Made by a program: the position numbers and the translations under genes | Assembly: GCF_013409305.1 (NCBI RefSeq) | Contig: NZ_JACBZJ010000001.1 | Location: 992,001-1,056,000 of the forward strand | DNA length: 64,000 bases | Source of the DNA: Cellulomonas soli | GTDB taxonomy: Bacteria > Actinomycetota > Actinomycetes > Actinomycetales > Cellulomonadaceae | Reading direction: 5' to 3' | Shown: one piece after another, positions 26,071 through 34,284 of the stretch | Layout of the letters: each line of letters starts with the position of its first letter | Position numbering within the stretch: position 1 is the first letter of the stretch | Notes under the pieces: model-generated | Database searches by the model: none | Told to the model about the DNA's origin: nothing | The model's input: the letters and a program-made list of their open reading frames with translations, nothing else

Positions 26071-26127
26071 ATGACCTTCGCCGTTGACACCGACGTGCTG
26101 CGCTCCACGGCCGAGGGCCATGCGTGA
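26071..26127 (+). pseudogene. Possible remnant of a WXG100/ESX-like gene start
   Basis: An 18-codon frame, MTFAVDTDVLRSTAEGHA then TGA. The opening MTFxVDxDxLRxTA resembles the first helix of actinobacterial WXG100/ESX-type proteins as I remember them. A plausible -10 (TACGGT at 26027-26032) lies upstream. It may be a truncated gene whose promoter now serves the lipoprotein downstream, or chance. Confidence 0.3.
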
Positions 26128-26137
26128 GGACCGAACC

Positions 26138-26575
26138 GTGCCCAAGACCGTCGGGGTCACGCTGGGTGCGTTGCTCGTCGCGGTGCCTTCGCTCGCGGGG
26201 TGCAGCTCGAGCGATGCACCCGAGAGCACGCCTTTCACGGTGGCGTACACCGCGGACGACGGAACGAACGTCACCGTCGAGATCGCACCGGTCGACCCGC
26301 ACTGCTCGGTGTTCGGTGACGCGTGGTCGTATCTGGGGATCGAGGGAGACGCGGGCGTCGGCGGGCTGATCCCGATCGATGCCACGTCTCCGAGCTCCGC
26401 GGTCACCGCACAGCTCGGGGACGGACTCACCTTCCTGTCCCAGGAGCGACCGGCCGCGAACGAGGACGGGTTCGTGGCCACGGACCTGGCCGGGCGCGTC
26501 GCCATGCTCGAGGACGACGGGAGCTATGCCACCGTGTCGGAGGACGCGAGCATCAGCGGGACGTTCACCTGCTGA
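26138..26575 (+). CDS. Small lipoprotein, function unknown
   Basis: A 145-residue lipoprotein. The signal peptide PKTVGVTLGALLVAVPSLAGC ends in the lipobox LAGC, followed by a Ser/Asp/Glu-rich tether and a small beta-rich domain with two further cysteines (DPHCSVFGD and the terminal TFTC) that may form a disulfide. GTG at 26138 is chosen because GAGGA lies 7 bases upstream; ATG at 26120 is possible but its ribosome site is too close. Its stop overlaps the next start (TGATG). No family recognised. Confidence 0.65.
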   Translation: MPKTVGVTLGALLVAVPSLAGCSSSDAPESTPFTVAYTADDGTNVTVEIAPVDPHCSVFGDAWSYLGIEGDAGVGGLIPIDATSPSSAVTAQLGDGLTFLSQERPAANEDGFVATDLAGRVAMLEDDGSYATVSEDASISGTFTC

Positions 26576-26841
26576 TGGGCAACCTGAAGGCCTACTCCTC
26601 CGCCGTCGCCGTGACGGCCATCGGTGCCATCTCCCTGATCGGCAACGCCGCGATCGGCGCATGGTGGGGCGTTCTCGTCTCGCTCGTGATCCTGGGCTTC
26701 GGCGGCGCCGCCCTGGTCGCGCTGCGGCAGGACGGCTCGCCGGAGGCGCAGAGGCGGACCCGGCGAGTGAAGATGGCGAGCGCCATCGGCGTCGTCGTGC
26801 TGATCATCGTCTCGTCACTGGTGCGACTGCTGCAGATCTGA
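26575..26841 (+). CDS. Small two-TM membrane protein
   Basis: An 88-residue membrane protein with hydrophobic segments near residues 8-42 (one long or two short helices) and 66-85, joined by a charged loop (RQDGSPEAQRRTRRVK). It starts in the stop codon of the lipoprotein gene, so the pair is translationally coupled and probably works together. I do not recognise the family. Confidence 0.6.
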   Translation: MGNLKAYSSAVAVTAIGAISLIGNAAIGAWWGVLVSLVILGFGGAALVALRQDGSPEAQRRTRRVKMASAIGVVVLIIVSSLVRLLQI

Positions 26842-26910
26842 CCGAGCGGCCCCGCAGACCCGCATGCCGCCGGACGGGTGAGGGTCATGTCCGATTCGTC
26901 CCATTGTCAG

Positions 26911-26916
26911 TAGGCT
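26911..26916 (+). promoter_or_regulatory. -10 element of a probable leaderless gene
   Basis: TAGGCT ends 6 bases before the ATG at 26923, so transcription would begin at or next to the start codon. Leaderless genes with this geometry are common in actinobacteria. No convincing -35 is seen. Confidence 0.4.
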
Positions 26917-26922
26917 CCCGGC

Positions 26923-27576
26923 ATGGTGCCGACCCTGTCCCCCTCCGCCCTCGCCCATGACGCGCTGACCTGGTGGGAGCAGTGGGGGCCGAGCATCGCC
27001 CCGCTCCTCGGCGCCCTCATCGTCGCCCTCGTCGTCTCCCGTGCCGTGCGCCGCAGCGCCGACCAGTCCGACGAGACCGTCGAGCACGCCGAGGACGTCT
27101 GGCGCGACATCACGTTGCGGCACGCGGCGCACGTCGCCGAGCGTGCCGAACGGTCCGCCGCGCTCAAGGCCCTCGTGCAGGCCACCAGCGAGCTGCTGCG
27201 CGCCACCGACTCCGTGCTGTGGGCCACCACCCAGGCCGTCAGCGCGGGCCGACCCCTCAGCGCCGGGGATCACGGTCAGTCCCTGCGCGTGCACGAGGAG
27301 GTGCACCTGGTCTTCCGGATGGCCCGCAGCACCGCCGGCATCTACACCGGGACCGCCGTGGTCGACGCCGCCAACCGGGCCGAGCAGTGGTGCTCCGACG
27401 TCCTCGACCGGGTCGGCAGCGACCCGATGAACCTCGAGCTGGTCGCCATGCAGCGCCAGTTCCTGGAGACCGAGGGTGACCGCGAGCTCACCCGGCTCGT
27501 CGAGCTGGTGCGCCGCGACCTCGACCTGGTCGGCGCGCCCGTGCGCGGACGCATCGCCGCCGAGGCGCGCGCCTGA
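26923..27576 (+). CDS. Membrane-anchored helical protein of unknown function
   Basis: A 217-residue protein with one N-terminal TM (SIAPLLGALIVALVVSRAVRR, about residues 24-44) and a long, charged helical cytosolic part (SADQSDETVEHAEDVWRDITLRHAAHVAERAERSAALKALVQATSELL) that looks coiled-coil, ending in MQRQFLETEGDRELTRLVELVRRDLDLV. No enzymatic motif is visible. Its start is probably leaderless, as there is no ribosome site and a -10-like TAGGCT lies just before the ATG. It stands alone between a small membrane-protein pair and a convergent lipoprotein. Confidence 0.6.
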   Translation: MVPTLSPSALAHDALTWWEQWGPSIAPLLGALIVALVVSRAVRRSADQSDETVEHAEDVWRDITLRHAAHVAERAERSAALKALVQATSELLRATDSVLWATTQAVSAGRPLSAGDHGQSLRVHEEVHLVFRMARSTAGIYTGTAVVDAANRAEQWCSDVLDRVGSDPMNLELVAMQRQFLETEGDRELTRLVELVRRDLDLVGAPVRGRIAAEARA

Positions 27577-27613
27577 CGCACGACGCACGCACCGGGTTCC
27601 TCGGCGACCTCGG

Positions 27614-28102
27614 CTACGGGCGCTGCGGGCTCGTCATCGTCGCGATGGTCTCGCCGGTGTCCATGTCCACCACGGCGATCGAGCCGGTCGGCCAGTCGGC
27701 GGAGGGCACGGGCGCGTAGGTGTCGTCCGGCCCGCAGGTCGCGCGGTCCCAGCTCGAGATCACCGCCCCGGTGTCCGTGTCGACGAGCGCCACACGCGGG
27801 TGCTCCCGCAGCTGCTCGGGCCACCGCGCCGGATCGGTGAGGACGTTCCCGTCGGCGTCCGCAGGGGACGAGCTCCACCAGCCCTCGACGTCACCGGGCG
27901 CCGAATCCGTCACGTGGAACTCGGCGCACAGGCTCGGCGAGGGCGCAGGCGCGACCGTCTGCGTCACCGCGCTCGCCGCGGTCGGCGCGGTCGGCGACCC
28001 GACGGACTCGCGAGCGCACCCGCCGAGAACGAGCCCGCCTACTCCCAGACCGACCACGATCGCGACGCGCACGCCCGTCCGTGACGCACCGGCCACTCCC
28101 AC
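27614..28102 (-). CDS. Small lipoprotein, function unknown
   Basis: About 162 residues. The signal peptide GVRVAIVVGLGVGGLVLGGC ends in the lipobox LGGC, then a Ser/Thr/Pro-rich tether and a domain with EFHVTDSAPGDVEGWWSSSPAD, VALVDTDTGAVISSWDR and IAVVDMDTGETIATMTSP, two copies of a V-D-x-D-T-G repeat. GTG at 28102 is preferred because AGGGGAG lies 6 bases upstream; an ATG at 28162 would add 20 residues. Convergent with the helical membrane protein. No known family. Confidence 0.6.
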   Translation of the reverse strand: MGVAGASRTGVRVAIVVGLGVGGLVLGGCARESVGSPTAPTAASAVTQTVAPAPSPSLCAEFHVTDSAPGDVEGWWSSSPADADGNVLTDPARWPEQLREHPRVALVDTDTGAVISSWDRATCGPDDTYAPVPSADWPTGSIAVVDMDTGETIATMTSPQRP

Positions 28103-28158
28103 CCCGTGCTCCCCTGAGTGGGACGGGATGAGTCGCCACGACCGACGGTCGGCGGATC

Positions 28159-28596
28159 TCATGTGCTGCGCGTCGGGTCGGGTGCGCACACCACGACCGG
28201 GATCGTGCGCGAGGTGCGACCGCGGTAGCGCTCGTAGCCCGGGTTGGCGGCCGTGACCAGGCCCCACAGGCGCACGCGCTCCTCGCCCTCGGCGACGCGG
28301 GCCACCATCGGCAGCACCTCGTGGCCGCGCTGGACGGTCACGTGCGGGTCGGCGACGAGGTTGAGGAACCAGGCCGGGTCGTGCGCGGCGCCGCCGTTCG
28401 AGGCGACCAGCACGACCGCGTCGCCGTCGGGCGTCCCCGCGAGCGGGATCGTGCGCGGCTGCCCCGACCTGCGGCCCGTGGTCGTCAGCAGGATCTGCCG
28501 GATGCCCGCCATGCGGCCGCCCAGACGCCCGCCCGTCGCCCGGTAGAGCGCCGCGTGCGCGCGCACGAACATCTTCTGACCTGCTCCGACAGCCAC
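28159..28596 (-). CDS. Nitroreductase-family deazaflavin (F420)-dependent protein
   Basis: A 145-residue split-beta-barrel protein of the Ddn/DUF385 family. ALYRATGGRLGGRMAG, ILLTTTGRRSGQPRTIPL (the cofactor-binding TGRxSGxxR), VLVASNGGAAHDPAWFLNL and ADPHVTVQRG are diagnostic. These enzymes use F420 to reduce quinones, nitro groups or enones. GTG at 28596 gives the usual N-terminal length; ATG at 28572 has a better ribosome site, so the start is uncertain. Diverges from the DUF2804 gene. Confidence 0.88.
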   Translation of the reverse strand: MAVGAGQKMFVRAHAALYRATGGRLGGRMAGIRQILLTTTGRRSGQPRTIPLAGTPDGDAVVLVASNGGAAHDPAWFLNLVADPHVTVQRGHEVLPMVARVAEGEERVRLWGLVTAANPGYERYRGRTSRTIPVVVCAPDPTRST

Positions 28597-28820
28597 GTCC
28601 GTCAGCCTAGGCCGCCACCGGGCGCTGCGGGACGGGCCCGTCGACGGACTGCTCGGTCCACCGCTCGGTCGACGCCCGCCTGCGACGCCCGCCTGCGGCC
28701 CCGCAGGAGGCCTCGCACGGCTACGGTGGCGGACGACGCCCGTCCGCAACGACGCGAGAGGCCACCGGTGCCCACCGATCCGCAGCGAGACCAGCACCAG
28801 CACCGACAAGGCCGGGGCGC

Positions 28821-29825
28821 GTGAGCGCGCGGGAGATCACCACGCCGGTGACCCTGTGCCGCCCCGACGGCCGGCTCGACCCGGACGCCGTCGGCTGGAC
28901 GCGCAGACCGCTGCACGACACCTCCGGGATCGGGCGCGGCCGGTACGGCTGGGGGCGCACCAAGCGCTGGGAGTACTGGGCGGTGATGACGCCGACCCAC
29001 GTGGTCTCGCTGACGATCTCCGACATCGACTACGCCGGGGTGCACGAGCTGTGGGTGCTCGACCGCGCGACGGGTGCTGAGGTCCGCACGCCGACGGTCG
29101 TGCCGTTCGCCCGGGGCGTCAGGCTTCCCGCACGGCTCGGCGAGGGACCGGCCCGTGCCCACGCGCGCGGCCTCGACCTGGCGATCGACGAGGTGCCGGA
29201 CGGCACCCGGCTGCGCGGCCGCTCGGCCCGGATCGAGCTGGACGTGCTCGCCGCCCGACCCGACGGGCACGAGTGCCTGGGGGTCGTCGTGCCGTGGTCC
29301 GAGCGTCTGTTCCAGTACACCGTCAAGGACGTCGCCCGGCCCGCGCAGGGCTGGTTCGTCGTCGACGGCGTGCGGCGCGAGCTTCCGGCCGGGTCGTCCT
29401 GGGCGGTGCTCGACCACGGGCGCGGCCGCTGGCCGTACCGGATGCGCTGGCACTGGGGCGCCGGTTCGGGCGTGCACGACGGACGGGTCATCGGCGTGCA
29501 GGTCGGCGGGCGGTGGACCGACGGGACCGGGTCGACCGAGAACGCGCTCCTCGTCGACGGCCGGCTGCACAAGAACGACGACGAGCTGGTCTGGGAGCAC
29601 GACCCCGCCGAACCGCTCGCACCCTGGCGGATCCACGGGCCGCACGCCGACCTGGCGTTCACGCCCACCCACGACCACGCGACGCGCACGAACATGCTGC
29701 TCGTCGCCCAGGAGGCGCACCAGTGCTTCGGCACGTACGCCGGCTGGATGACCGACGAGCACGGCACGCGGGTCGCCTTCGCCGGGATCGACGGCTGGGC
29801 CGAGGACGTGCGCAACCGCTGGTGA
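28821..29825 (+). CDS. DUF2804 domain-containing protein
   Basis: A 334-residue protein of the DUF2804 family, which has no established function. Typical segments are TLCRPDGRLDPDAVGWTRRPLHD, RGRYGWGRTKRWEYWAV, FQYTVKDVARPAQGWFVVDG, WAVLDHGRGRWPYRMRWHWG and a C-terminal HQCFGTYAGWM. The fold appears beta-rich, and the conserved W/R/H set suggests a lipid- or sugar-related binding role by analogy to lipocalin-like families; that is speculation. No signal peptide. Start is GTG at 28821. Confidence 0.85.
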   Translation: MSAREITTPVTLCRPDGRLDPDAVGWTRRPLHDTSGIGRGRYGWGRTKRWEYWAVMTPTHVVSLTISDIDYAGVHELWVLDRATGAEVRTPTVVPFARGVRLPARLGEGPARAHARGLDLAIDEVPDGTRLRGRSARIELDVLAARPDGHECLGVVVPWSERLFQYTVKDVARPAQGWFVVDGVRRELPAGSSWAVLDHGRGRWPYRMRWHWGAGSGVHDGRVIGVQVGGRWTDGTGSTENALLVDGRLHKNDDELVWEHDPAEPLAPWRIHGPHADLAFTPTHDHATRTNMLLVAQEAHQCFGTYAGWMTDEHGTRVAFAGIDGWAEDVRNRW

Positions 29826-29841
29826 GGTGGCGAGGCCGCCG

Positions 29842-30690
29842 TCAGCCGGCCCGGCGGGCGTGCTCCGCACCGAGCCAGCGCGACATCGCCCAGGGCGCGT
29901 ACCGGTAGGCGAGCGCGAGCCGACGGGCCGGGGTGGGGAAGGTGATGACCGCCTGGTTGCGCCGCACGCCTCGCAGGACCGCCGCCGCCGCCCGCTCGGC
30001 ACTGACGGCCTGCGGCGGTGCCGGGGCGCTCAGGTCGCGCTCCCCCAGGATGGGCGTGCCCCAGATCGCGGTCGCCACCTGGCCGGGGCAGACCACGCTC
30101 ACGCGAACCCCGTGGGCGGCGGCCTCGGGACGCAGGGTCGTCGACAGCCCGACCACCCCGAACTTGGTGGTGTTGTAGAGCGTCTGCATCGGCACGGGCA
30201 CCAGGCCGGCGATCGACGCGGTGTTGACGATGTGGCCGCCGCCCTGTGCGCGCATGAGGCGGTACGCGGCGTCGGTGCCGTCGATGACGCTGCGCAGGTT
30301 CAGCGCCAGGATGCGGTCCCACTGCTGCGCCGTTGCCTCCTCGAAGGGCAGCGTGCCACCGACGCCGGCGTTGTTGAACATCAGGTCCAGCCGGCCGTGC
30401 TCGTCCGCGACCCGACGCAGCAGGTCGTCCACGGCACCGCGGTCGGTGACGTCGATCTCGACGGCCTCGGCCTTGGCACCCTGCTCGCGCAGGGCGCGGG
30501 CGTGCACCTCGGCCCGTTCGACATCCACGTCGGCGAGCGTCACGACGGCGCCACCTCTGGCCAGATCTCGCGCGATGGCCAGGCCGATACCGGAGGCGCC
30601 ACCGGTGACGACCGCGCTGCGACTGGCGAAGGTCCGATCAGAGGCGGCCGACGGGTCTGCGGACCGACGCAGTGTGAGCACGGAGCCCAT
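29842..30690 (-). CDS. SDR family NAD(P)-dependent oxidoreductase
   Basis: A 282-residue classical short-chain dehydrogenase. The cofactor loop TGGASGIG lies near residue 28, followed by NNAG, the catalytic serine in NTASIAG, and YNTTK giving the Tyr and Lys. An aspartate after the second strand (LADVDVER) suggests NAD preference. ATG at 30690 yields about 20 extra N-terminal residues before the Rossmann fold. Converges with DUF2804. The substrate cannot be inferred; the C-terminal FPTPARRLALAYRYAPWAM is typical of membrane-associated lipid or retinol-type SDRs. Confidence 0.88.
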   Translation of the reverse strand: MGSVLTLRRSADPSAASDRTFASRSAVVTGGASGIGLAIARDLARGGAVVTLADVDVERAEVHARALREQGAKAEAVEIDVTDRGAVDDLLRRVADEHGRLDLMFNNAGVGGTLPFEEATAQQWDRILALNLRSVIDGTDAAYRLMRAQGGGHIVNTASIAGLVPVPMQTLYNTTKFGVVGLSTTLRPEAAAHGVRVSVVCPGQVATAIWGTPILGERDLSAPAPPQAVSAERAAAAVLRGVRRNQAVITFPTPARRLALAYRYAPWAMSRWLGAEHARRAG

Positions 30691-30749
30691 CCTGACGCGT
30701 CTGCGACCTGGGCGAAGGCAGTTCCCGCCCCGCTCGTCCGGCACGGCTC

Positions 30750-30781
30750 GGCCCCGACCGTCGGGACGGACGGTCGGGGCC
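30750..30781 (-). terminator. Strong terminator after the ScyD-like gene
   Basis: Two perfectly complementary 13-base arms (30750-30762 and 30769-30781) enclose a 6-base loop, 41 bases beyond the ScyD-like stop on the minus strand and before the SDR start. It is one of the best hairpins in the window. Confidence 0.85.
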
Positions 30782-30821
30782 TTGCGTGGCACCGGGTGTG
30801 GCGGGCCCGGCGATCAGCCGG

Positions 30822-31991
30822 TCAGCTGACGGGGACCGCGACGACCTTGCCGTCGCCGAACACGTCGGTCGAGACGTAGACCGTGCCGTTCGACCACTCG
30901 ACGCCCGCCGGCTGGTTCAGGGCGAGGAACGTGCTCACGACACCCTTGCGGCTGATCGAGGACACCTCGTTCGCGTACAGCTCGGCGACGAAGACCGTGC
31001 CGTCGTCCCGCACCGCCAGGCCGGTCGCGCCGGACAGGCCGGTGGCGAGCAGGGTCACGGTGCCGGTGCGCGGGTCGATGCGGTAGACGGAGCCGATCGA
31101 GCCCAGGCTGCCGTCCTCGGGGCCGCCGGGCAGCGACGAGACGTAGAGCTTCCCGTCGGGTCCGCGCTCGACGTCGGTGGGGACGGGCTCGAGGGAGAAC
31201 GGGTGGCCGACGACGCACGGGTCGAGGCCGAAACCGGCGGCGATCTCGGCGGTCACCTGGACCACCGCTGGGGGCAGCACCGCGACCGTCCGCACGTCGC
31301 CGTGCCGGCCGACGGCCAGCAGGGCGTTCGCACCCGCGTCGGCCACGTAGGTGACCTTGCCGACGGTCACCGAGCCGTAGCCGTGCGAGTCGACGGCACC
31401 GCTGTAGGGGGCCAGGCCGGGCGGCAGCGTGGCGGCGCACTCCGGCGTGACATCGGTGAACCCGTAGGTCACCGCGCCGTCGGGGTTCGCAGCCTGCTCG
31501 TAGGCCAGCAGGTCGACGACCTGGCTGATCGTGCCGTCGGGTGCGCGGCGCATGAGCCGCGAGGCCTGCACGGCCGACTGGTCGCCCTCGCGCTCGGCCC
31601 AGGTGACCGCGCCGTCCCCGTTCACCGAGACCGCGGCGATGCCCGGTCCGGCGGCGAGGTCGGTGGGCGCCTGCCCCGGCTGGACGAGCGTGAGGAGCCC
31701 CGCGAAGTCCTGGCCGACGTAGAGCGAGGACTTGCGACCGATGTCGAAGGTGAGCGGTCCTGCCAGGTGCTCGGCGGCGGTGACCGGCGTCCCGGCGGTC
31801 GGCGTGCCGGGCTTGTGGCCGTGGTGACCCTGGTGGTGCTGACCGCGCCAGGCGTCGGCGAGCGCGCTCGTCGTGCCGTGATGGCCGAAGCCGCTCGTGT
31901 CGTCGGCCGAGGCGCCCGCGGCACCGGCGACGAGCAGACCGCCGGCCGCGAGCGCGGCGGTGAGGGTGGTGAGCGTGCGTGACTGCCTCAT
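30822..31991 (-). CDS. ScyD/ScyE family exported beta-propeller protein
   Basis: A 389-residue secreted protein. The signal peptide (residues 1-29, ending GASA) is followed by a His-rich stretch (GQHHQGHHGHK) and a propeller-like domain: FDIGRKSSLYVGQDFAGLLTLV, AAGPGIAAVSVNGDGAVTWAE, VTYVADAGANALLAV, PTDVERGPDGKLYVSSLPGGPEDGSLGSIGSVYRID and ATGLAVRDDGTVFVAELYANEVSS. These are hallmarks of ScyD/ScyE family proteins, often annotated only by family. Function is unknown outside scytonemin-producing cyanobacteria. The His-rich segment may bind metal. A strong terminator follows the gene. Confidence 0.85.
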   Translation of the reverse strand: MRQSRTLTTLTAALAAGGLLVAGAAGASADDTSGFGHHGTTSALADAWRGQHHQGHHGHKPGTPTAGTPVTAAEHLAGPLTFDIGRKSSLYVGQDFAGLLTLVQPGQAPTDLAAGPGIAAVSVNGDGAVTWAEREGDQSAVQASRLMRRAPDGTISQVVDLLAYEQAANPDGAVTYGFTDVTPECAATLPPGLAPYSGAVDSHGYGSVTVGKVTYVADAGANALLAVGRHGDVRTVAVLPPAVVQVTAEIAAGFGLDPCVVGHPFSLEPVPTDVERGPDGKLYVSSLPGGPEDGSLGSIGSVYRIDPRTGTVTLLATGLSGATGLAVRDDGTVFVAELYANEVSSISRKGVVSTFLALNQPAGVEWSNGTVYVSTDVFGDGKVVAVPVS

Positions 31992-32168
31992 GCTGGTTCC
32001 TCCTCGTCGAGGACCTGCCCGTGGAGACGCCGGCGCCGGTGACGTGCCCGCGGACCCGAGGTCACGCGCGGCGCACGCCGAACGGACAGAACGCCCGGAA
32101 TCGGGCGCCCGTTCACTATGGGCCCGCTGTGAGCGGGCTGTCCACGGAGCTGTCCAGGTGGCGAGACG

Positions 32169-33059
32169 TCACAGCTGCGGGACGCACGCCCCGGCCCCCA
32201 GCAGCGCCAGGCCCGTGAGGTCACCCGCACCGAGGTCGGCACGGCCTGCGTACGGGTACATCAGCTCGGCCGGGTCGTCCACGTGCCCGAGCCCCACGAC
32301 GTGCGCGAGCTCGTGCAGCACGATCGCCCGGGCGACCGGCCCGCCGCCCGGCACCGCCATGGCCTGGGTGAACGCCGGCGCGTCGAGCACCACCTGCCCG
32401 GTCACGTACACGGCCGGGCCGTCCCCGAACCGCATCGGGACGCTCCCGCCGAGCCCGGCCACGTCCCCGCTCAGGTCCGCGACCTCGCCCTGGTCCGACC
32501 ACGCGACGAGCACGGGCGCCCAGCGGTCGCCGTACAGGTCCGGTTGGAAGCTCGCCCGTTCCGCCAGCACGGTCTCCGTCGTCTCGCCGTCGTCCACGAA
32601 CACCAACCCGGTCGTCTGCGACAGCCGCAGGAAGGCCTCGGTGATCATCTGGCGACCGCCGGCCGGCTCGCCCTCGGCGCGCACGACGTAGTGCACCGGA
32701 CGGCACGGGTCGTAGGCGACCGGGGTCAGCCCGTCGTCCTGCACCGCCATGAACGTGTACGACCCGTTCGGCTGCTCGACCGTCGGCGGCACGCCGAGGG
32801 GCTGCTCGGCCTCCTCACGGCCCGCGGTCGGCGCCGGGTCGCCCCACGGTCCGCCCGACCTCCAGGACAGGAACGCCGCGAGGAGCAGCCCCACGAGCAC
32901 GGACACGACGACGACGCGCACCGTCCCGTGCCGCGGTGCGGGCGGCCCGCCGTGCGGAGGAAGGAACGTCGGCTGGGCGGCGGGCGGCGCGAACGGCGCC
33001 GCAGGGCCGGCACCCCACACGAAGCGCGGGTCGCCTCCGCCCGGTCCGATGTCGGACAC
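32169..33059 (-). CDS. Membrane-anchored matrixin-like zinc metalloprotease
   Basis: About 296 residues. A Pro/Gly-rich cytosolic N-terminus (to about 47), one TM (VRVVVVSVLVGLLLAAFLSW) and an external catalytic domain. HELAHVVGLGH is a complete HExxHxxGxxH metzincin zinc motif, followed by the met-turn-like ELMYPY. The preceding MRFGDGPAVYVTGQVVLDAP is the usual matrixin edge strand region. GTG at 33059 has GAGGAGGGGG upstream. It is probably a type II membrane protease acting outside the cell; substrate unknown. Stands alone. Confidence 0.85.
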   Translation of the reverse strand: MSDIGPGGGDPRFVWGAGPAAPFAPPAAQPTFLPPHGGPPAPRHGTVRVVVVSVLVGLLLAAFLSWRSGGPWGDPAPTAGREEAEQPLGVPPTVEQPNGSYTFMAVQDDGLTPVAYDPCRPVHYVVRAEGEPAGGRQMITEAFLRLSQTTGLVFVDDGETTETVLAERASFQPDLYGDRWAPVLVAWSDQGEVADLSGDVAGLGGSVPMRFGDGPAVYVTGQVVLDAPAFTQAMAVPGGGPVARAIVLHELAHVVGLGHVDDPAELMYPYAGRADLGAGDLTGLALLGAGACVPQL

Positions 33060-33259
33060 GCCGCCCCCTCCTCGTGCCTCGGGTGCCATGCGGCACCCCG
33101 TGCGGATATCGGCACACGGTGCACTCGGCTGGAGCACCGCCCGGGCAGCCACGCCGCTTGATCGGATCTTGAGGTGGCGAGCGCCGAGCCTTGAGCCCGC
33201 GCGCGCACCATGGGAGGAGCGCACGCACCAGGCGGGCGCGCCAGAGAGAGGTCCCGGCG

Positions 33260-33562
33260 ATGATGGGCTACGGGTGGGGCATGGGTGCCGGCGGCTGGGT
33301 CGCCATGACGGTCTTCTGGGTCGCGCTCGTCGTGCTCGTCGTGTGGCTGCTGGTGCGGGCGTTCCCGGGAGGCCCCGGGCGCACCGCCGGACCCCACGTC
33401 GGCGGCCCGACGCGCGAGACGCCTGAGCAGATCCTCGACAGGCGGTACGCGGCCGGCGAGATCGACCTCGAGACGTACCGCACCATGCGGACCGAGCTTT
33501 CCTCCGCGCGGTCGACCGACCGCCCCACGCTCGCGCCTCCCGCGGACGGCGGTGCGCCGTGA
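33260..33562 (+). CDS. SHOCT domain small membrane protein
   Basis: A 100-residue protein. A Met/Gly-rich N-terminus (MMGYGWGMGAGGW), one TM (VAMTVFWVALVVLVVWLLVRAF) and a C-terminal SHOCT motif (TPEQILDRRYAAGEIDLETYRTMRTEL). Such short proteins often precede metal- or envelope-stress two-component systems. It overlaps the next gene by GTGA and begins a four-gene operon with an OmpR-type regulator and a kinase. Two ATG codons (33260, 33263) are possible starts. Confidence 0.8.
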   Translation: MMGYGWGMGAGGWVAMTVFWVALVVLVVWLLVRAFPGGPGRTAGPHVGGPTRETPEQILDRRYAAGEIDLETYRTMRTELSSARSTDRPTLAPPADGGAP

Positions 33563-34284
33563 CCCGGGCCTGGCGGTCCTGGTGGGTGCCCGTCGTCGCG
33601 CTCGTCGCACTGCTCGGCTCCCTCGGGTGGATGCTCGCCCAGGGGCACGGGACCGCCGGCTGGGGCCCGACCGTGCGCGGCGACTCGGACGGCTACGGCT
33701 CGATGACGGGCAGGGCAGGGCCAGACACCTGGCGGGACACCGGGCCTGGCGCCGGGCCGATGATGCGCGGGCGAGGCTCCGACGGCTCGGCCGAGGGCAC
33801 GGGCGCCGTCGCCGACCTGTCGGCCGCACGCGCCGCCGCCACCACGTTCGCCCAGGCCCTCGAGGACGGCGCGACGATCGGCGAGGTCATGCTGTTCGAG
33901 AACGGCTACTACGCCGAGGTGGTCGACGCCGACGGGCACCTCGCCACCGAGGTGCTGGTGGACCCGGGCACCGGGCAGGTGCAGATCGAGTACGGCCCGG
34001 CCCGGATGTGGAACACCCGGTTCGGCATGATGGCGACGGGCAGCACGACCGGCGCCGACGAGGAGCGGATCAGCGCCGCCGAGGCCGAGGCGATCGCCGA
34101 CACGTGGCTGGCGGCACGCGGCGACCGCACCGCAGGCGAGGCCGAGCACTTCCCCGGCTACTACACGCTGCACGCGCTCCACGACGGGCAGGTCGACGGG
34201 ATGCTCTCGGTGCACGCCACCACGGGCGACGTCTGGCCGCACACGTGGCACGGTGGGTTCGTGGACCTGTCGGAGGCGCCGTGA
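33559..34284 (+). CDS. Membrane-anchored PepSY-like protein
   Basis: A 241-residue protein with an N-terminal TM (WVPVVALVALLGSLGWMLA), a Gly/Met/Arg-rich linker (GPMMRGRGSDG) and an external domain. The domain has two related halves: ENGYYAEVVDADGHLATEVLVDPGTGQVQIE, and EAEAIADTWLAARGD followed by HDGQVDGMLSVHATTGDVWPH, resembling PepSY repeats. It starts in the stop of the SHOCT gene and ends in the start of the response regulator (GTGA overlaps). It may act as an accessory sensor for the downstream kinase, for example for metal ions; that is inference. Confidence 0.65.
   Translation: MTRAWRSWWVPVVALVALLGSLGWMLAQGHGTAGWGPTVRGDSDGYGSMTGRAGPDTWRDTGPGAGPMMRGRGSDGSAEGTGAVADLSAARAAATTFAQALEDGATIGEVMLFENGYYAEVVDADGHLATEVLVDPGTGQVQIEYGPARMWNTRFGMMATGSTTGADEERISAAEAEAIADTWLAARGDRTAGEAEHFPGYYTLHALHDGQVDGMLSVHATTGDVWPHTWHGGFVDLSEAP

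Noticed and set aside
28159..28596. Classical flavin nitroreductase
   Set aside because: The TGRxSGxxR loop and 145-residue split barrel fit the deazaflavin (F420) family, not the FMN nitroreductase fold.
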